DNA of 64,000 bases from Neonectria sp. B-13 (taxonomy: Eukaryota > Ascomycota > Sordariomycetes > Hypocreales > Nectriaceae), in assembly GCA_002682825.1 (NCBI GenBank), contig NOKP01000022.1:372001-436000 (forward strand), in the 5' to 3' direction. Each line of letters starts with the position of its first letter. The first letter of the stretch is position 1. This document shows, one piece after another, positions 21,507 through 33,113 of the stretch. The position numbers and the translations under genes are program-made. Under the pieces are notes generated by a model, which was given only the letters and a program-made list of their open reading frames with translations, did not search any database and was not told the origin of the DNA.

Positions 21507-22948
21507 ACTTCAACTCAAACTCGAAGTCGTGCTATGCCCCGCAAGGCGCACTGTAGCACTGCACACGCCAGTGGCGAGGCGACTCGGCGACACACGAACA
21601 AAACCTCCAGCTATCTCCGCACTCCGCAGCCCGGGTCCACACTTTCGTCGGAGCCCGCCTCATCATAGTTTTGACATCCGATAAAGCCCCAGGAGGCTAA
21701 CGCCCCGAAAAGGGTAGCTACGCGGAGTTGCGTGTTTGAGGGACCAAACTCCGCTCGACCTCTCACGGGGAACGGGTTTCTCGGATGCTGAGAGAACCTA
21801 TCAGGAATTGATCATTGTGGCTACGCGTCAAGGCGAATCGCCGCCAACACGCCGCAGGGCCGAGACACCATAATGTACGTTCGCCATAGCTTCGACTTGT
21901 GGAAGCCAGAGAAAGGCCGCAGATGAAAATAACATTCATACTATCCGGATCGGAGGAAAACTCCGTTTTGATTCAAGCGATTAGGTCTGTTATCCATTCA
22001 TTAAATACAACCTTTTCTCAGAAAGACAAGTTGCGCAAGAATTTAGCCATATTAGATAATCTCTATGGCTTAGTAAAAATAGCTGAGCTACGTTGATGCC
22101 TGTATTTAATGAAAAATCGTGTGTATGCAGCAATGGCGTACATTAGGTATATCCATGTCGACGCCTTTGCCGTAAAAACGAGCTTGCAGGCAGGTTGGGA
22201 CGAAAGATCGACGAGAAGACTTCACTAGATGATTTCAAATATAAACTCCAGCTCACTTCGGAGGTAGTACATACCACTCCTGATAAGAAGCGGCAGTCAG
22301 TCTTTCTCAGTCTCATCGGGATCGGCTGACCTGTCTGTCAAATCTGTGAGGCGGGCTTAGACGGCGATTTGACAGCAAGAGAACTGCAACAGATATAGTC
22401 ATTGTTTCTACTATTGCGTAATAATAGCCTTCAGCATTGACAACGCCAGAACTTCTTGCATACCTTGATTGCACCAGGTCACCGATTGATGAACACTAAG
22501 TCTCCCGCAAGCCCAACTGTCGAGAATAGACGGCCATAACTGCCTGATTATAGGAAATGGAAAACACCCGAATAGGTTGACTATTTTGCAGTCAGAGCTA
22601 AAACGGCCCCTAGTTCAAGTGTGGGTAAACAAAAGCCGCCGCATAAACTAGGATGTAGAAAGGACGCTAGAGTTGTTAAGTTGTCACTTAAATAGCCAGT
22701 GGAATGCGGTTTACGTTGTTAAAGAGTGTAACTGTAGTATATAGATGGCATTGATGGTATGAGACATCTTTATATGTAGTGGCTAGTGGAAGAAAGGAAA
22801 ATCCTGCACTAGGATTCAATGATACCAATCGTTTTCAAGTTACGATTCATTTGTTCATCTTGCCATTGAATCCTCAAAGTCGTTTCTGTTGCCTCAAGGA
22901 TGCTGTTTCGCAAATGTCTCGTCCGAGGGAGCCAAGGGACTAAGCGCT
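21507..22948. other. intergenic, 1.4 kb
   Basis: The right part is the 3' flank of the G1 peptidase gene. It is A/T-rich from about 21900 to 22880 and no coding stretch is recognised. Confidence 0.4.
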
Positions 22949-23831
22949 TCAGGAAGTGTAATCGCAGTACACTTCGTTGCTTCCGGAAGTTCCACAGTCG
23001 GTCAGAACCTTGTTGTTCTGGCGGATGTCGATGATGGTCGCTCCCGAAACGCCGACAGTGCTGCCGCTAGTCGTGGTGGCCTTGGCATCAGTGAAGAGGA
23101 ATTCGTCAAAGTCGGCAAAGGCGACAAGGCTGCTGCCAGACTGGAAGTCCTCCACGATCCACTCGGCATCGGTCTCGCAAAGGCTGTAGGTCTGACTACT
23201 GAAGGTATGGCTGGTGGACTTTCCAGTGGTCAAATTCTGGATTGTAGCTGTCCCAGAAGTCTTTGAGTTCGCCTTGACGGTCATTTTGATGGAGTCACCA
23301 GCAGAGATACCGAAGCCAGAGAATGTGTAGGAGTCTGAACGGTCATATGAGTTAGCGTCATCCCTTTTGCTATCATTTGTAGTACTCACAGTCAGGATAC
23401 CACTCGTACCACGCCTCGTAGATATAGGTGGAGCCCTGGATTCCCACGTCGATACCAGTTTGCAGGATGGCGTTTGCGCAGGTATCGCCATCGATACCAA
23501 CCCAAGCAGACGCATAATATGTGGTCTGGGTGTTGCCGCCACTGGGAATAGTAGGCTTAGGAACCGTGATAGTGCCGGTGACAGAGTTGAAGCCGGTACC
23601 AATTAGAACCGCGCCGGCCCAGTTGGTAGAATAATCGACATGGGAGTTGTTAGTCAACTCCTCCAGCGTGCCATCCGTGTCAATAGCAGGGAACCTGAGG
23701 TTGGAGCTCCTGTTTCCTGTAGAGCGAGCTGCGATTTTCTCAGCATTGCGAACACGTCGTGCCTCTGTGCCAGGGGCTGCGAGGGAGCCGCTGACGAAAA
23801 GGAGAGTTGCAATAAGACCGGAAGCCTTCAT
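22949..23831 (-). CDS. secreted glutamic peptidase (family G1, aspergillopepsin II / eqolisin type)
   Basis: Two exons (23831-23390, 23334-22949) join over intron 23389-23335 into 275 residues; splicing restores WYPDYSYTFSGF. A signal peptide (MKASGLIATLLFVSGSLA) is followed by a basic propeptide, as in the two-chain aspergillopepsins. The mature part begins near residue 60 with NNSHVDYSTNWAGAVL. The catalytic pair of the family is present: Gln in CANAILQTGIDV (about residue 124) and Glu in ETDAEWIVED (about residue 205). Cys118 and Cys200 flank them and may bond. These enzymes cleave proteins at acid pH outside the cell. Length and motifs look complete. Confidence 0.95.
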
Positions 23832-23929
23832 GTTGGCAGATGTTGAGATTTGAAAATTGTCAAAGTGGACTGGGTTGTATTGGAGCTGATGAGGATGAGA
23901 CAGAAAGCCAAGTAGACCAGAAGGCTTCC

Positions 23930-23937
23930 TATTTATA
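23930..23937 (-). promoter_or_regulatory. TATA box of the G1 peptidase gene
   Basis: TATAAATA on the minus strand, 99 bp upstream of the ATG at 23831. Confidence 0.45.
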
Positions 23938-26352
23938 CTGAGGATGCCTTCTTATTCTATGTAGATGGAGCTACTAGTCACCCGATACCCCTCCCTAGAG
24001 CAACATATGGAGTCACTGGTTCGAAGAAGTTCCAGTTCAGACCTTCTTCCTAAGGCGACAACCCCGACTCGGACTGTGTCCCCGAATAGTATGCATTATC
24101 TATCGGAGTTACTGTCCATCCATTTTAAGAAGGTGCAGGGTCAGGAACTTCTGGTAGTTCCAGCATAGGTAGTAGTTGATGGCACACGCCTATGAGTGGA
24201 CAATATTTATCTCGTCAAAGCAAGAAACCCTGTTACTCTCTAGTTCCTTTAGCTCAAGGCTAGATTGGATTAGAAGAATTGGTAACTATGTCCGACTAAT
24301 AGGGCGCACTCATCTTGTTCAATACCATGACTTTGACAGAGAGCCCCGTAATGAGCTGGGTGGAAACTTCAGTCACACTCTATCCGCGTTTTGGTGGTTC
24401 TGAAATCCTTGGCAGGTTGGATAGATCGGCACTGGTGAGCCGACACGGAGAAATCGACCCTCGGCTACTAACACCGGCTTGTAATCCGAAAAGGGAAGCA
24501 TGCAAAGAAGCCCTGCCAAGCTGTCAATATCCTACGTGCCGCGAGAGCACAGCGCCAAGACGTTAGAATTCATCATTGCCGCCTTGGCATGTATTATAGG
24601 GCTGATAGTGAGATTCATGATCATTAGAGCAGTGTAGATTACTATTTTACACCGCGGTTATTTTGCCCGTCGTGTTTTCATGTTGACTTTGTTGTGCCTT
24701 CCTCGCTATTTCCATTCAATCGTCACATGTACAGTGCAACACCGGCGAAGGAAGTCTATCGTGTGATTTGCATGTCGTTGAGGTCCTCCGGCGATACGCT
24801 TGATGCTCCATTCCAAAGATCAAAAGTGCCTATGCCGTCTTGTTTTGGCAGAGTGAAGGCATCGCCTTCGGTTTCCAAGTCCGTTTTCGGAAGGTGGACG
24901 GGTATCGGCACCAGTGGTGCCCAAGGTGATTGAGATAGCATTGGAAGACAACACCATGCACTAGGCCTCGCAGCGCATGGAGCCATCCATCCGCAAAACA
25001 TCCCTGCCATGGTTAATACAACCTAAAGATTTCGGCTTTGATAGCCGTTCAACTCCACTTAAAGTCACCTCATACCGGCCCGTCCCGGCATCTGCCGTCT
25101 ATAGTTTCAAAGTTATCACAGTTCCTCAAGAATTTAGTTGTAGACAAAAGTGTTAAAATACAGGATGCTTCTTATCACTAGAGTACAGCCAAGCTGCTGG
25201 GATGAATTGTCAACCTGTCCTGCGCATCAGCTCGCTTTAGATCAAATATTCAACCCAACCGTTTCATGCGTATCAGATTCCGTGATTGCAGTTAAGCATG
25301 TGTCATATCATTTATAAAGTAGCTGCCGAGTCAAGTTCCTGTTATTTTTCTCGTGCCCATGTTCAGCTTCATCACGCCCCATAACACACATACGGACTCT
25401 TCAATCAACGTCTGAGCTTGCACCTTCTTGAGTCTCAATGTCGGCTCTCGTGGCTGTCTGCTCTGACTACTGGTCTCATGATCGGTTTGTCATTAGTACT
25501 CGTCAAACATGCCGGAAAAAGCACATGAAAGGCGTCTGGCCTTTGGTGCGATTGTCTAGGAGGTCAGCTACCGTCAAGAGCCCATCTTAGAGCATCAGCC
25601 CGCTAGCAGACGGGTCTGAAGGATCTTACAGGCCATGGCCAGCAAATGGAATATCGAACAATCTGCTAGGTGTGCTTTCTAGGTGTGCGTTGACATCGGT
25701 CTTATGGGGCTGGATCAGTTACACGGGCCGGAGACCAAGTCGTGGAGAAATGTCCCTCAGCTTTCATATTTCTTCCATGGCTTGAGGAGGGCCCCTGTAG
25801 CTAGAAGTATCTGGCATCCTAACTCATAGCATTTTCTGGCCTGGTCGTGATCTACTATACTTGCTGTGGTCTGGTTGGAGGCGTTTGATATTGGAAATCC
25901 AATGCTTCAAGAAGTGGCTCTGCAACTGTGCTTTACAACCGCTGCAACATGATGGGATTGATTCGAGGTCGCTCAGCCCTGAGCTTCTGTAACCAACTCG
26001 TAACGTCTGGTTGCCTAAGCTTGTGAAAGTGACAATTCTTATACCGTGGGCTTTGTCGATCAAGAATGCATCGCAGCTACTCTGGCTTTTATTCAAACCA
26101 CGGTTGTTATCTCGCGCTGTTCTGATTACCTCCTCCGGTGCAGAAAGGTTGAGGAAGTCTTAGGTTTAGGGCGCGAACGGGTGTCGACTGTTACCTTGCC
26201 CAATTCCTTCTCCGTATCGTGAAGACTTGTGACCTTTTGACCCAATGCGTAAGACTCATCGGCAAGGAAGGAATCAATATTTTGAGCTATTTCTAGCCTT
26301 GCTTGGGCTATCTCATACCATGCCGCTAGCCTAAGGACACCCGTCATCCGAA
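23938..26352. other. gene-poor interval, 2.4 kb
   Basis: No gene is supported. A minus-strand frame 25010-24756 (84 codons) and another at 26096-25824 (90 codons) have no recognisable domain. The right end is the 3' flank of the HeLo-AAA gene. Confidence 0.35.
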
Positions 26353-29300
26353 TCATTTGTCATGTGTCTCATCAGCCTCAGCTTTCGACTTCAGGTAGTC
26401 ATCTATTCGCCGGTCATAAGGAAGCTTCATCCGGAGAGCGCGATTCACGTGTTCCAAGCGCAATCCCCCCGAATGCGTTGACCCAAAATATTTAGCTGCA
26501 TTGACGACGTCTAAGATACGATGCAAGCTCAAGTCCAATTGCGCGAGTTCGTTTATATCCTCGGGGGTGATCTCTGGAGCGGGTTCCTCGAGGAGGTTCC
26601 AAAAGCCTAGGTCAGGTTGGGTGTCAACAAGGCTGTGCCACACCGCACGGCGCGTCTCAGATGTGGGTTCTTTGAGGGTAAACAAGCCAGTGACTTTTGA
26701 GAGAATGGCGCTACGGTCGCTTCTCAGGGCTGATCTGCAGGTAGTCATCACGAGTACGCCCTTGAAATGGCTCAGAAGCCCGGTGAAAACGGTGACAAGG
26801 GAGGACTCAAGGCCAACTTCGATGTTCTTGATGAGGAACAAGCAGTTCCAGGCAATAACGTGCTCTTGAATAGTCTCCCACTCCTCCTCCAAAGCTTCCG
26901 CTGTCTTCGGGAGGCTCGCTGCATCGACTTGGTACAAGGGCTTTTTGAGGCGTTCAGCAATGGCCGTGGCTGCATATGTTTTTCCCGTTCCTTCTTTGCC
27001 GTAAAGTAGCAATATGAGGTTGGAACTTGGAATGCGTGAACGACCAGATCGTAGTTCTGGGGTTACTGTCTCTCCCAGTGTGACTATCGCGGACTTACTC
27101 TCCTCTTTTAGAGTGACCAAGTTCTTGAACAGAGTCTCGTCCCAGGAGATTGGGTCGCCGAGTTGGGACACCCACAGGTCCTGCCACCGGCGTTTATGGA
27201 GATGGAATCCGTGGACAGTCGGGGGCAAGAGGCATAACATTCGGTTGCAAGGCTCGGTTGGCATCCCAAGAATGTGTCGGCCGAGCCTGTCATGATGCCG
27301 GCGGTCTTGTTTCGCTCCTTGGTGCTTGCGTAAGCCTGGATCAATGATGAACCTAGTGGAATTCTAGCAATAATAGGTCAGTGGCCAGGGCTAGCTTGAA
27401 AGGGGTTAAAGCCTCGTACAAAGTATTCGCCAGCGCCCGGGCCCGAGCCAGTGTACGTCACGACTCGGTTTCGCCAACTCCTCCACAGTTTCCTACCACG
27501 TACGTATAGGTCGTAAGACAAGTTAGACGATATAGCGGACAGCGGTACGACTGGCAAGTCAGTAAGCGGCGTCGGCTGTCTGCCCTCAGCAAAGTTGTCC
27601 CGCAGGATCTGGAACTTCGAAGTGACGCGACATAAACTGCCGTCGTATGCCCACGAGAATGCCTCGAATTCAAGACGCTGGCCCTGCTCCTCGTCTTCAA
27701 CTATCGTGGGTTCGCCTAAGATTTCGTATGCTTGAGCGTAGTCGATGCTGCTCGGGCCTAATTGCACGACAAATTTGCCTGTCGGCTACTCAGATATGTT
27801 ATTAGTTCGCGCGCAACATGACCTAAGCTTCAATTGGGTAGTCACTTACGAACGCATACTGGCAATACTCCCATGATATCTTGTCCTTTGCAAGCTGTTC
27901 CTTGACCCTCGGGTATTCCTCCGACATAGAACTTTCTATGAACTGGAGTAATGTGGTAGTGTTGGACTGCTCGTCCTCCTTCAGTTGACGTGCAACACGG
28001 GTCAACTCATGTTGATGATGGAAGAACCATAGGTACGGCGAGTGTAATTCCGTTCCTGGTTTTAACTCCGGAAATTTCCACGGCGCAGCCTTGACGGCAG
28101 CGTCGTAGTACCCATTCTCTCCCTCCTTAAAACATATTGACTCGGAGTCGTCGTCGTACATGTCGTTGAACATGTCTTCATGCTCATCTGCATCGTTGAT
28201 CCACATATCTGCGTCTTGTTGATAATAATCTATCTCGCTAAGCCATTCTTGTTCCGGACCAAAGTTTGGGAAGTCGGGAGAGGGACTAGCCTTGTCGGCA
28301 AGCGCAGTGAGCGACAAGCACAAGTCCTTGGATACCAGATAGACGGACTGGCTTGTTGGGGCGATCTCGGCCGGGACACCGTTATGGCTGCTCTGCTGGT
28401 CGATGGCGTGTTCGCACACGTAGTTACGGAAAGCCACGAACACCAATTGCGGGTTTTGGGTGAGATAGGCGTCGAGGTTGGGGAGGATCCTCCGCCCGCA
28501 CAGATGGAGCGAAGTTGGATCCCTGGAAGGTCGGTCGGCGTCAAGGACTGCCCAATCGCAGTCGTTCTGGCTGGCCGCGTTGTGCTTCGGGGCGTCAAAG
28601 TAGATGGCTGTGGGTTCACTGCAGCAGGTGATCCTGTGTAGAACCTGGTATTTCACGTCGGCTGCTGGTGTTTGATCTGGTCGGTGGTCGGAAAGGGTCT
28701 CCCACCCTTCCTCTACCGCTGGCTGCCTTGGATCACGGACAAGCGTGGCACGAGCTGCGTCTTCTGCGCCAGAAACCTGACTCGGTGGTTCTTCAACGTT
28801 ATTAGGCTGTTCCAAGCGATCTCGCACGCTCCAGAGGCGGAAGCTAGCAGCGTCGGACACGGGATCGAGGGTTCCCATACGAGCCTCCTCAATCATCTCC
28901 AACGTGGGGATTTCGAAGATGGATTCGACTTCATGGCGGATCTCTCGGCGCTGGCGGTCAAGGATTCCGAGTGGCGTGGTCAGGGTCTCGAGGTCGTCGA
29001 TGAGGTCCTTCAAGTGCTGCACGAGCTCGGTGAACTTCTGCCGGTCATGAATGGCCCATCGTGTCGTGTCGGACAGCTTGGCGTGCTTCTGGGTCGACAC
29101 AACCCGTTCACTAAGGTCCAGCAGCCTCTGTCCCAGTATGAGGCCGGCTGTCTTGAAACCAGCCACAGACGCATTCACTTGAGAGGAGGACAATAGGGCC
29201 ATCGCGTTACCTTCGGCGGCTGAATTGACGCACCGGAGGCCGTACTTGCGTCGCAAGTCCTTGCCATCCCTGAAGAGGGCGACAATATGTACGAGGCTCG

Positions 29301-29544
29301 ACTGGAGGCAAGACTTTAAGTTGTTGTCGGCGTCGAGCCTTTCGTCGTAGCCGGCGGGGTCAGTGAAGCCGCACGCCTGGCCCCATGTTGCGAGTCGTAG
29401 GCGCTGGTTGGCAAACTTGGTCTCGAGGAGGAGATAGTCTCTGCCCAGATAGGAGCCGCGTTTAACTAGCTCAAAACATTCGAGGCACGATGTAAACAGG
29501 CCGGCGAGGCCTACGGCGCCGAGTGCTAGGCCTACGGGCTCCAT
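26353..29544 (-). CDS. HeLo domain - DUF7025-like - AAA ATPase-fold protein
   Basis: Three exons (29544-27850, 27785-27420, 27363-26353) join over GT-AG introns into 1023 residues, all junctions in phase. Residues 1-220 fit the HeLo (prion-inhibition and propagation) domain: the hydrophobic first helix MEPVGLALGAVGLAGLFTSC, then YLGRDYLLLETKFANQRLRL. Residues 490-700 match the DUF7025 region placed before fungal AAA modules (QAYEILGEPTIV, TDLPVVPLSAI, YVRGRKLW). From about 720 an AAA module shows Walker A GKEGTGKT (809-816). The Walker B position reads CLFLIKNIEVGLE in place of the usual LLIDEADVFLE, so the Asp-Glu pair is missing, and the arginine-finger SRI segment reads ILSKV. HeLo domains of known fungal systems mediate membrane-disrupting cell death in incompatibility. 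A similar role here is inference; it may bind but not hydrolyse ATP. Confidence 0.8.
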
Positions 29545-29974
29545 GGGTGGTATCGATATTGCGGAGCGACAGTCGCTAGAGCCCGAGCGCGTTAGTAGGT
29601 AGAGAACTGCTTGGATATAATAGTCTGCCGCTATCTAGCGTTAGAGCGGCAAGGAGGAAGATGGAGAAATGGAGAAAGAGGAGAGAAACGCACTCGCATC
29701 AAATTCTTTCACAATCTCTTAATGTAAGGCGCCCGCGCAATTGGTCCCTTCTCCGCGCGGCGGCCAATAGGTCGCCAAGCAGTGGCTGAGTAAGTCGGGA
29801 CCAGGCATCCATCGGGCGAATTGCGAGGCAGACTCGGATGCTCGCCGCAGCATCAAGTTCAAGTCGCGAGAAAATAGTCAAGCACTTCGCTCGTCCCAAG
29901 ATACCAAAGGTGTATGTATACCTTGAAGTATAGCCTGCTAAACTTGGCACCTCAACAATTCCAATCCAATCCAT
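29545..29974. promoter_or_regulatory. upstream region of the HeLo-AAA gene
   Basis: About 430 bp between the HeLo-AAA start and the A/T-rich NB-ARC relic. A purine-rich run (GGAGGAAGATGGAGAAATGG region, 29650-29690) is seen. No defined site is claimed. Confidence 0.3.
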
Positions 29975-30335
29975 ACATCAGTATTACCCTATAATCACTG
30001 GGAATTTAATGTCTTAAATCATATATACTCACTATACTACCTTGCTTATAGTCTTGGTAGTCCATCACGCTCACTATAGCATTATGAAGATCACCCTTAC
30101 TATAAACCCTAGTCTAATTCTAGCTCATGCTAGAAAGCAACTATTCTATAATCTAGTTAAAGTATCTAACAAACACTCCATTTAATGCCGTCCTCTAATT
30201 ACCATTGAGCCAGAAGACTGAGCTAAATATAGCCCAGTGGCTCCAAGTGAAATCGATGCGAATTATATCTTCCCAACGCTGCTGAGTCCGTAGAGTATAA
30301 ATATCTTCCTCACTTGTTAGGAATACAATTAGCGA
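29975..30335 (-). pseudogene. RIP-like, A/T-converted relic of an NB-ARC (STAND/NLR) gene
   Basis: The stretch aligns by eye over about 330 bp with the NB-ARC relic at 38350-38760 in the same orientation. It differs mostly by G-to-A and C-to-T changes: for example GATCGTACACGCTCGCC in the other copy reads AATCATATATACTCACT here. It also lacks about 75 bp. The minus strand still reads FSSVFWLNGN and DYKQGSIVSIYDLRH with stops between, matching the P-loop and Walker-B neighbourhoods of the other copy. It is non-functional. Confidence 0.65.
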
Positions 30336-33049
30336 GAGGGGATATATTTCTTTGATAGCAAAATATTATATTGGTGAAGACCTCCGGTAACTTATACAGA
30401 TCACCATGTCCCTCGAATCACATGAGGCGCCCCAGCAAACTCATGTTCGGAAGTCGGCAAACCCAATATAGAATGTCTTGAAGTATGCTGTTGTGAGACT
30501 CATTGATAATAGTACCGTCGCGATGTTAGGCGCTGAGTGACTGCTTTCGGGAGAAGCAAATAACGTCCTCTGCTGTCATGGAGCGTTCTGAAGAGACTAA
30601 AGTTCAGATATAATATTCTTGAGAACCAGAAATTGGAGATGAGGCTTCAAGTACGACAGGCCTTCTAATTAAGGAAGGCTGGCATAATACTGATGCAATA
30701 ACAACATAGCTGTGACATCACGCTGGCATTACGGGAACAGTGTGCCGCAATCTGGGACAGTTGCAAGCATGAGCTATCGGCTGACTCGGGTTTGACCAAA
30801 AGCTCGAGGTTCTCCGTAGGAATCCCGGTACCATCTCGTGTAAATTGATCATCGGTTGACGTTTGGTTACCGAGCAGTTGCCCCTGGTTCTGGGTCCTTG
30901 GTGTGGACGGGCTGCTGCGGTCCATCCCGAATGAATGAGTAACTTTGCACCTCTACTTCAACGTCTGCGATAACGGTCTATAAGATCAATGAAAGATACT
31001 CCACATAAATTAATTATATGGTATTTATAGTTCTGTGTCAAAATGTACTCATTGGAGGTCTTTTCCCCTGAAGCTGTTCTTCTCATCCTAGGTGGTTTGG
31101 CTCCGGATTTCATCATCTAACGGTTATCCCGGCATTCTCTAAGTCAGAGATAGTGTCGTTAAACTCTTCACATTCTCAATGCCTTTGTCCTACATATGCC
31201 GTGAGCTTTTTCTCCGATGCTGCAACCTCTCACGCCAGGTGCGAGCCTGTCTGAATTCACACTTTGTCCTTGTTATCACGTTCACAGTAATTACTAAAAG
31301 CACCGAGAGCGGGGTTCGGGTATTGGACGGAAGAAGAGAGGTCAGCATTGCCAAGACAACAGTGAGAGCCATTGAGAATAGCTGAAGTGGCTGGGAGACA
31401 TGGTACATCACACAATGGCGTTGGGTTCGGGCACCCAAGGGGCAAACCTCGTTCTGCGGAGTGTCATGCTGCAGGATAAAGAAAAAGAATGACACGTTGA
31501 CACAGCGCATACGACGTGGTGTGGGGACGCTTCAGTACTGGTACACCTCCTCAGGGATTATAAAAGTTAGTCGCATGGCATTCAAGACTAGCCACCCTTA
31601 GATCCCGCAATGAGGCGTCCATCCGAGCTCTGAAGTCCTTGTTGCAGTACGGATCGACCAGCGTAAATAACAGAGGCTTGGAGGTAAGAGTACAAACTCT
31701 TCTTTTGCCAATGAGGATGACAGTCACCCCTTGAATTCGCGCTAACGTTTTGTAATCCCTGACGAGGTGTACATACACAGCACCTTGTATGATGTAATAT
31801 GCATACCTACCTAGTACTAAATCGGAGTTATTAGGCGTCCCTCTGCCGGGTATAGTTATCAGTGGTACGGCAAGATGGAGGAAAGATGAAGGAGAGATGG
31901 AGGAAACTAAAAGGCAGAAGTAGCGCTATATCCGACCCTGGCCCAAGAAGGCATGGGATGATCATTTATGATGGCGATCCGTACTTTCGTTGACAATTGC
32001 ACTTTTGTTGGTGCAGACCGTTGGGGCAGATATGGGGTGAAGCTATCACGTGCCTTGTTTTCGGGTCACAACGAAAGCGAAGTTAGCAGTGTATTATTTG
32101 GCTTGTAGGTCCTCCAGCCGCTTCAAGTCAACAAGACGCAACGTGAGAGCCTCCCCGAACACCATTCGTAGACCGGGAACAAACAAGTCTAGGCGTATGG
32201 GCGAGGGTGTGCGGATCCTCTAGTGTGGTACTTGGAGTACAAGGCCACAGGGATCGAAGAAGACTGGAGTCGATTGATGCAAACCCTGGTCGGTGGGTCT
32301 AGGGTTTAAGACGGCCCTGCTTCCAGTTTGCCCATTATTACTCGACTTGGCATGTGCCGGGATAATGGCCATGCAGACCTCCCCTAGCCCGAGTTGAAGC
32401 CCTGAAATGACGTCGTGGATGTTGAGGGGAATGATACGGCCATGCGACGGCGTCCGTCAACCAATGGTCATGTGGTTGAAGCCGAGACGAGCATCGCATG
32501 CAGACGCGGCTCCCCGCGGCCGTGGCTTCGATATCCATGCCTCTGACCAGCAGCTCGTTGCCATTCAAGCATGGGGCACGTATCGTGGCCGTGTGATACC
32601 CCTGCTCCCACATTTAAGCCTCTTGATTTGGGAACCGACGAGACATGGAAGACGACTGTGTGACTGGACACGGGTGCCACTCACACCCAGGGCCCATGTG
32701 GCACCATTGAAACGTTGAAGCAGTCCACAGCCAAAGAGGTGGTTGCATCAAGGCTAATGGCAGATATGGACCTTCGACCCTAAGAGCTGGTTGGCGGGAT
32801 TGCAGACAGTGACAAACCCCCAGCCTAGAGGGTCGATGTATCTCCTCTAGTTGGATTGAGGCGAACTTACAAGCATTGACATGCGTACCTCATTTTGTAG
32901 CCGATTAGTCGTGAATTGTGTACTAATTCGATTCTGCATTCTGCATTCTGCATACTGGTTCGAAGCTGCATTGATCTGAATTCTCAAGGACCCACCCAAG
33001 GCGCCTCATTAGGCCATTCAAAGTGACATATATATATTGTTGCTTTCTC
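30336..33049. other. gene-poor interval, 2.7 kb
   Basis: No open frame with a recognisable domain is seen. A triple CATTCTGCATTCTGCAT-type short repeat occurs near 32936-32953. The right end is the distal 3' flank of the bZIP gene. Confidence 0.35.
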
Positions 33050-33057
33050 GAGGTCGA

Positions 33058-33088
<31 letters not shown>

Positions 33089-33113
33089 TTCGTGGTCGTG
33101 TTCGTGGTCGCGT
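33050..33113. repeat. GGTCGT hexanucleotide microsatellite
   Basis: Imperfect tandem copies of GGTCGT, with some GTTCGT variants, lie directly after the stop codon of the bZIP gene, so they would sit in its 3' untranslated region. On the minus strand they read as ACGACC repeats. Confidence 0.85.
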
